Part shown: piece by piece, positions 43,228-49,532 of the stretch
Layout: each line of letters starts with the position of its first letter
Position numbering within the stretch: position 1 is the stretch's first letter
NCBI GenBank assembly: GCA_028284495.1
Contig: JANQRP010000022.1
Coordinates: 1 to 49,532, forward strand
Direction: 5' to 3'
Origin: Longimicrobiales bacterium
GTDB lineage: Bacteria > Gemmatimonadota > Gemmatimonadetes > Longimicrobiales > Gaopeijiaceae
DNA: 49,532 nucleotides
The notes under the pieces: model-generated
What the model was told of the DNA's origin: nothing
Databases searched by the model: none
The model's input: only the letters and a program-made list of their open reading frames with translations
Translations under genes and position numbers: made by a program

Positions 43228-44189
43228 ACCCCCTCCGTGGTGGCGGCCGTGAGCTCGTGCTCGAACGCCGTGAGGCGCCGGAACTCGGCGACCCGCCGCT
43301 CGACGTCGTCGCGCGAGAGTTCCCGGAAGCGGTCAGTGCTGAAGCCCTCGACCGCGAACGATCCGGTGGCGGAGCCGTACACGACGGCTCTCCTGAGCGC
43401 CTCGTGGTGCGCCTCGTGGTGCCCCTCGAGGATGCCGTCGACCGCGCCCTCGGCCGCCAGCGCCCCGAGGAACCCACCGGCGAAGGCGTCCCCCGCCCCG
43501 GTGGGGTCGAATACGCGCTCGAGGGGGTAGCCCGGCGCGAAGAACATCCAGTCGCGGGCGTACAGGACGGCGCCGTGCTCTCCCTTCTTGACCACCACGT
43601 ACCGCGGACCCCGCTCCATCACCCAGCGGGCCGCGTCGAGCAACCCGGGCGTGTCCGCGAGTTCCCGCACCTCCGAGTCGTTGAGCAGCAGCACGTCCAC
43701 GCGCTCCAGCACCCGCAGCAGTTCGGGACGCTTGCTCTTGATCCAGAAGTTCATCGTGTCGGCGGCGACCAGGGCGGGCGATTCGACCTGCTCCAGCACG
43801 TCCAGCTGGAGCACGGGGTCGATGTTGCCCAGAAACACGATCGGGGAGTCGCGGAAGTGATCCGGGATCCGCGGACGGAAGTCGGCGAAGACGCCGAGCC
43901 TCGTCTCGAGGGTGTCCCGCGAATTCAGGTCGTAGTGGTAGCGCCCGGCCCAGAAGAAGCTCTCGCCGTCGGCGTGCTCGATGCCGGTCAGGTCCACTTC
44001 GCGGTCGGCGAGGAAGTCGAGCCGCTCCAGCGGGTAGTCCTTCCCGACCACGCCGACCACCCGGACCGGCGCGAACAGGCTCGCCGCCGCCGAGAAGTAG
44101 GTGGCCGATCCGCCGAGGACCCGGTCGGCCTTTCCGAACGGGGTCTCGACCGAATCGAGGGCGACGCTTCCTACGACGAGAATCGACAT
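43224..44189 (-). CDS. PfkB-family carbohydrate/nucleoside kinase
   Basis: 321 residues. N-terminal VGSVALDSVETPFG and GGSATYFSAAASLF bind the sugar; DPTGAGDAFAGGFLGALA holds the catalytic base Asp234 and anion hole. Lacks the second standard PfkB signature of ribokinase. Linked to purM, so a nucleoside or ribose-like substrate is plausible but not shown. Confidence 0.88.
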   Translation of the reverse strand: MSILVVGSVALDSVETPFGKADRVLGGSATYFSAAASLFAPVRVVGVVGKDYPLERLDFLADREVDLTGIEHADGESFFWAGRYHYDLNSRDTLETRLGVFADFRPRIPDHFRDSPIVFLGNIDPVLQLDVLEQVESPALVAADTMNFWIKSKRPELLRVLERVDVLLLNDSEVRELADTPGLLDAARWVMERGPRYVVVKKGEHGAVLYARDWMFFAPGYPLERVFDPTGAGDAFAGGFLGALAAEGAVDGILEGHHEAHHEALRRAVVYGSATGSFAVEGFSTDRFRELSRDDVERRVAEFRRLTAFEHELTAATTEGV

Positions 44190-44222
44190 GAGGCGGGTTG
44201 GGTGGGACGGTCGTGTTCGGAG

Positions 44223-45905
44223 TCAGTCGGCGGACCGCTGCATGCGCGCCGGGGCGTCGATGCCGAGGACGCGGAGCCCGTTGGAGAGTACCACCGCGGT
44301 GGCGTGGGCGAGAACGAGTCGGGCGGCCCGCAGGCCTTCGTCGTCGACGAGCACCGAGAGCTCCGGGTTCTGTGATGGATTCCCGGCGTGGTACCAGGAG
44401 TTCACGGCGCCGGACGTCTGCTCGAGGTAGTCACAGAGGAGGTGCGGAGCCCGAGCCTCCGCGGCCTTCTCCACCCACCCCGGAAAGTCGGCGAGCTGCT
44501 TGATAAGCTCGCGCTCGAGGTCGTGATCCAGCACGGAGAGATCCACACCCTCACCTGTCGCGTCGGCCATCTCGACCCCGGCCTTCCCGAAGATCGAGTG
44601 CATCCGGGCGTGTGCGTACTTGATCTTGTACACGGGGTTCTTGTCGGACTCGTCGAGCGCCATGTCGAGATCGAACACCAGGTGTCCTTCCGGCTTCCGC
44701 ATCTGGAAGAAGTAGCGCGTCACGTCCACGCCCACCTCGTCGAAGAGATCGCGGAGCGTCGTGTACGACCCCGCCCGTTTCGAGAACTTCACCTCGTCTC
44801 CGTCGCGCTCCACACGGACCATCTGGTGCAGGACGTACTCGGGGTAGCCCTCCGGAAGACCGAGCGCCCGGAGCCCCGCGCGAACCCGGGCAACGGTTCC
44901 GTGATGGTCGGAGCCCTGGACGTTGATCGCCGTCTCGTAGCCCCGCTCCCACTTGGTCATGTGGTAGGCGACGTCGGGCAGGAAGTACGTGGCGGTGCCG
45001 TCGGAGCGGAGCATCACGCGGTCCTTGTCGTCACCGAAGTCGGTCGTGCGCAGCCACGTCGCACCCTCGTGCTCGTACACGAGGCCGGTCTCGCGCAGTC
45101 GTGCGACGGTGCGATCGACCTCCCCCGACTCGTACAGCGACGACTCGAGGAAGTATTCGTCGAACACGACGCCGAAGTCGTTCAGGTCCCGATCCTGCTC
45201 GGCTCTCAGCATGGCCACGCCCGCCCGCCGCATGGCGTCGAGCGCCTCGCCGGAGTCGTCCCGCCGGAAGCGCTCGCCGTACTCCGCCTTCACGGCCTCG
45301 GCCACGTCGACGACGTACTCGCCCAGATACCCATCCTCGGGCACGTCGACATCCTCGCCGAGGAGCTGCCTGTACCGGGCGCGCACGCTGGACGCGAGCC
45401 GATCCATCTGCTTTCCGGAGTCGTTGTAGTAGTACTCGCGGTGTACCTGCCAGCCGCACCATTCGAGAAGCGTCGAGATGGCGTCCCCGAGCGCCGCCTG
45501 CCGCCCGTGCCCGAGGTGGAGCGGTCCGGTCGGGTTGGCGGAAACCCACTCGACCACGACCTTCCGCCCCGCACCGTCGGCGCTCCGACCGTAGGCCTCC
45601 CCCGCCCCGCAGATCTCCGCCAGCACCTGCGCCACGGATCCGGTAGAGAGACGGAAGTTGAGGAAGCCCGGGCCTGCGACATCCACCGACGTCACGCCCG
45701 CAGCGGCGCGGTCGAGGGTCTGGGCGAGCTGCTCGGCGATGGCCCGCGGCGGCTGCCCCAGGCGGCCGGCGAGCGTCATCGCGACGTTGGTGGCGAAGTC
45801 CCCGTGGTCGGGGTCGCGCGGCCGCTCGACGTGCGGGTCGGCGTCGTCGACCCCCAGGGCCGCCAACGCGTCCCGGAGCGCGCCACGGAGCCGTTCCTCG
45901 CTCAC
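44223..45905 (-). CDS. argS: Arginyl-tRNA synthetase
   Basis: 560 residues. The N-terminal add-1 domain is followed by VSANPTGPLHLGHGRQAALG (HIGH motif), the KMSKS-like KFSKRAGSYTTL, and the DALR anticodon-binding domain at the C-terminus (YAHARMHSIFG to RLVLAHATAVVLSNGLRVLG). GTG start overlaps the fmdB stop. Confidence 0.96.
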   Translation of the reverse strand: MSEERLRGALRDALAALGVDDADPHVERPRDPDHGDFATNVAMTLAGRLGQPPRAIAEQLAQTLDRAAAGVTSVDVAGPGFLNFRLSTGSVAQVLAEICGAGEAYGRSADGAGRKVVVEWVSANPTGPLHLGHGRQAALGDAISTLLEWCGWQVHREYYYNDSGKQMDRLASSVRARYRQLLGEDVDVPEDGYLGEYVVDVAEAVKAEYGERFRRDDSGEALDAMRRAGVAMLRAEQDRDLNDFGVVFDEYFLESSLYESGEVDRTVARLRETGLVYEHEGATWLRTTDFGDDKDRVMLRSDGTATYFLPDVAYHMTKWERGYETAINVQGSDHHGTVARVRAGLRALGLPEGYPEYVLHQMVRVERDGDEVKFSKRAGSYTTLRDLFDEVGVDVTRYFFQMRKPEGHLVFDLDMALDESDKNPVYKIKYAHARMHSIFGKAGVEMADATGEGVDLSVLDHDLERELIKQLADFPGWVEKAAEARAPHLLCDYLEQTSGAVNSWYHAGNPSQNPELSVLVDDEGLRAARLVLAHATAVVLSNGLRVLGIDAPARMQRSAD

Positions 45906-46276
45906 GCGTCCGCACCCGCGGAACCGCTCGAGGGGGCGGCCGGCGCCTCGGGCTTCGAGCCGGCGTCCGACGGACTCGAGGAGCCACCACCCGACGCCGC
46001 GGACGACCCTTCCGCGGAAGACCCTGCCGCGGACGACGATCCGGACGACGCGCCCTCCCGGGCCTTCCGGTCCTTCTCTGCCGCCTTCCGGTAGCTGTCG
46101 CTCCGGTAGTCGGTGATGTAGAAGCCTTCACCCTTGAACAGGAAGCCGGCTCCACCGGACAGCTGGCGCTCGGCGTCGGCGCCGCAGTCGGGACATGGGG
46201 CTCCCGGCTCGTCGGACATCTTCTGGAAGACCTCGAACGCGTGACCGTTCGGGCAGCGGTAGTCGTAGGTCGGCAT
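45902..46276 (-). CDS. FmdB-family zinc-ribbon protein
   Basis: 124 residues. MPTYDYRCPNGHAFEVFQKM and APCPDCGADAERQLSGGAGF form the FmdB zinc ribbon; FLFKGEGFYITDYRSDSYRK follows. The last half is a low-complexity Ser/Ala/Gly tail. A putative regulatory protein in the family description, with no established function. Confidence 0.9.
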   Translation of the reverse strand: MPTYDYRCPNGHAFEVFQKMSDEPGAPCPDCGADAERQLSGGAGFLFKGEGFYITDYRSDSYRKAAEKDRKAREGASSGSSSAAGSSAEGSSAASGGGSSSPSDAGSKPEAPAAPSSGSAGADA

Positions 46277-46371
46277 CGGAACGGGTGACGGACGAGGCGA
46301 TGTGGTGGCGACGGGAGTGGGACGACACGCCGCCGGGTCGGCGCGGTCGATCGTCTCCCGAGCCCCGTAAT
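46277..46371. other. Intergenic gap with a possible fmdB-argS promoter
   Basis: 95 bp between the mutase stop and fmdB. On the minus strand TAAATT (about 46373-46368) resembles the TAnnTT element seen before the EIIA and ssrA genes. Tentative. Confidence 0.25.
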
Positions 46372-47960
<1,589 letters not shown>

Positions 47961-47964
<4 letters not shown>

Positions 47965-48509
47965 TCCGCCGCCTCGGGCGCCTGGAACTCGACCAGGATC
48001 TGGCCCTTCTCGACCGCGTCCCCTTCCGAGACGGGAACCCGCGCGACCACGCCGCCGCCTTCGGCCACGAGCTCGTTCTCCATCTTCATCGCCTCGACGA
48101 TGACCACGCCCTGGCCCTCCGCAACGGTGTCGCCCGGCGCGACCTCGATCTTCACCACGAGTCCGGGCATCGGCGCCACCACGGGCCGCGGCCCCGACGC
48201 CCCCGCCATCGCCGTCGTCATCTCCCGGAGGTGGCGGGTGCGCTCGTCGAGGGCTTCGACCTCGACCGGCACGCCGTCGACCAGGAGGTCCCATCGACCC
48301 CGAGTCGTGCCCGGTCCCGTCGCGCTGTGTGGCATCCCACGTCGGGCCACCACGCGGTGGACCCGGTCGCCGAGCCTGAGCACCCAGACGTGGGTCTCGC
48401 CGACGCGGCGCAGGTCGGCGTCGACGCGGTCGCCGGCGAGGGCGAGGCCTTTGGAGTCGAGCTCGAAATGGACGGGCTCGGCGTCGTCGAGGCGCACGAA
48501 GTAGAGCAT
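47961..48509 (-). CDS. Biotin carboxyl carrier protein of an acyl-CoA carboxylase
   Basis: 182 residues. The biotinyl domain at about 105-178 has [20 protein letters not shown] and VEAMKMENE with the biotinylated Lys142. The first 100 residues are a beta-rich domain like the linker or BT domain of propionyl-CoA carboxylase alpha chains. Its coupling to methylmalonyl-CoA mutase suggests propionyl-CoA carboxylase; the carboxylase subunits are not in the window. Confidence 0.92.
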
Positions 48510-48527
48510 GCGAACGTCCGTCGGTCG

Positions 48528-49532
48528 TCAGGGGGCGCGGAGGTCCCGGGCTCCGGCCTCGGCCGGACGCTCGCGGGCGTCGAGCGTTACTACGGTCTCG
48601 ACATGGGCGGTCTGTGGAAAGAGGTCGAACCCGCGAACCCGGCGCACCACGTAGGCGGGAGCCAGCCGCGCGAGGTCGCGGGCGAGCGTCGCGGGGTCGC
48701 AGCTCACGTACACGAGGCGCGCGACGGGTGCGGCCACGAGCAGGTCCGCGACCCGCTCCGCGACGCCGGCGCGGGGCGGGTTGAGGATCACGCGATCCGC
48801 CGGCAGATGGTCGGCGAGTCGGTCCTCCACGCGACCCCGATCGACCCGGAGCCCCGCAGGGGCGTCCCGGGCGGCGATGCGCGTCGCCACCAGGTCCGAC
48901 TCGATCGAGGTGACCGTCGCCCCGTGCCGAGCGAGCCTGCGGCCGTAGCCCGCCACACCGGCGTACGCGTCCACGACACGGAGGCCCGCCGGGTCGCCCA
49001 GTTCACCCAGCACCGACCGGTGCACGGCGTGCGCGCCTTCCCGGTTGACCTGCAGGAAGGCCGACGACTCCAGACCGAGTACCTCGCCGTACCACCGGTC
49101 GTCGACCGTCCGCCGGCCGGCGAGGAGCAGATGCCGGTCCGATCGTTCGGGCCGATGCCAGACGGCCTCGAGCCCGTCGACCGCTTCGACCAGATCCGCG
49201 GCGTGACGGGCGTCGTCGTTGCCGGTTCGCCCCCCGTCCAGCACCAGCACGACGCCGTCGTCGGACGCGCGCAGCGTGAGCCGGAGCTCGCGGCCCGGCG
49301 GGAGGCGCTCGGCGCCCTCGCCCCAGGCGGCACGGAGAGCGGTCCAGACGGGCGTGATGGACGGCTCGGGGAGGAGGCACTGATCGTGCACGTCGACGAG
49401 GCGGCCGGGTCGGTCCAGCTCGTGGTATCCCGCGAGGACCCGGCGTCGCGCCGAGCCGCCGCCCGATCGATCGACATGCGGCCGCTTCAGGGTAAAGGAG
49501 ACGCGATTCCGATATCCGAACTCCGCCGCGGC
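48528..49532 (-). CDS. RNA uracil-C5 methyltransferase of the TrmA/RlmD family, 5' end outside window
   Basis: The frame is open to the right edge, and the segment before the first in-window GTG ([32 protein letters not shown]) matches the family, so the gene starts beyond the window. AdoMet binding is [22 protein letters not shown] and [13 protein letters not shown] give the catalytic motif with its Cys. It methylates a tRNA or 23S rRNA uridine; the exact target cannot be told without the N-terminal TRAM and iron-sulfur parts. Confidence 0.9.
   Translation of the reverse strand, partial: AAAEFGYRNRVSFTLKRPHVDRSGGGSARRRVLAGYHELDRPGRLVDVHDQCLLPEPSITPVWTALRAAWGEGAERLPPGRELRLTLRASDDGVVLVLDGGRTGNDDARHAADLVEAVDGLEAVWHRPERSDRHLLLAGRRTVDDRWYGEVLGLESSAFLQVNREGAHAVHRSVLGELGDPAGLRVVDAYAGVAGYGRRLARHGATVTSIESDLVATRIAARDAPAGLRVDRGRVEDRLADHLPADRVILNPPRAGVAERVADLLVAAPVARLVYVSCDPATLARDLARLAPAYVVRRVRGFDLFPQTAHVETVVTLDARERPAEAGARDLRAP

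Overview
The window is GC-rich and densely coded. The gene set includes SelB, a mannose-type PTS with HPr kinase, a sigma-54-controlled type II secretion system (T2SS), methylmalonyl-CoA mutase, a free-standing biotin carrier and a one-piece tmRNA. Extensive 4-bp gene overlaps (ATGA/GTGA) and secreted proteins with a type-IX-like tail fit a member of the Gemmatimonadota or a nearby lineage. This placement is inferred from gene content, not from a search.

Region 1 (1-5.1 kb) is accessory DNA. It holds two tandem Rhs 3' segments, each with a different C-terminal tip and a candidate immunity gene. They are separated by wrecks of an IS3-type and an IS256-type transposase. An Xre-type regulator on the minus strand closes the region.

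Region 2 (5.2-15.6 kb) is one plus-strand operon of 13 coupled genes, gspE-G-F-H-I-J-K-K-L-M-C-D plus a sigma-54 activator. It is preceded by a near-consensus -24/-12 promoter (GG-N10-GC) and an upstream palindrome. The activator that should drive the promoter is the operon's last gene, suggesting an autoregulatory loop. No prepilin peptidase or GspN is present.

Region 3 (15.7-20.5 kb) is accessory again and mirrors region 1. It contains a broken patatin-like phospholipase, a decayed copy of the Xre gene now on the plus strand, a candidate immunity gene and a third Rhs tip on the minus strand, then a tyrosine-recombinase-like integrase. The island edge is the 3' end of ssrA (tmRNA). A near-perfect inverted copy of that 3' end lies 64 bp away.

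Region 4 (20.6-49.5 kb) is housekeeping chromosome, almost entirely minus strand. It includes a PLP decarboxylase and Dus, then a lone plus-strand EIIA. Next come selB-recO-unknown-bfn, metK, the block hpf-hprK-EIIA-EIIB-EIIC-EIID-HPr-EI, and a glycosyltransferase with nusB-ribH-ribBA-ribE-ribD. The end of the window carries purM, a PfkB kinase, argS, fmdB, methylmalonyl-CoA mutase, a biotin carrier and an RNA methyltransferase cut by the window end.

The most notable features are the mirror-image Rhs/immunity/Xre bracket around the T2SS operon and the sigma-54 circuit of that operon. Recombination-like identity between the Rhs copies and the ssrA attachment region with an inverted repeat also stand out.
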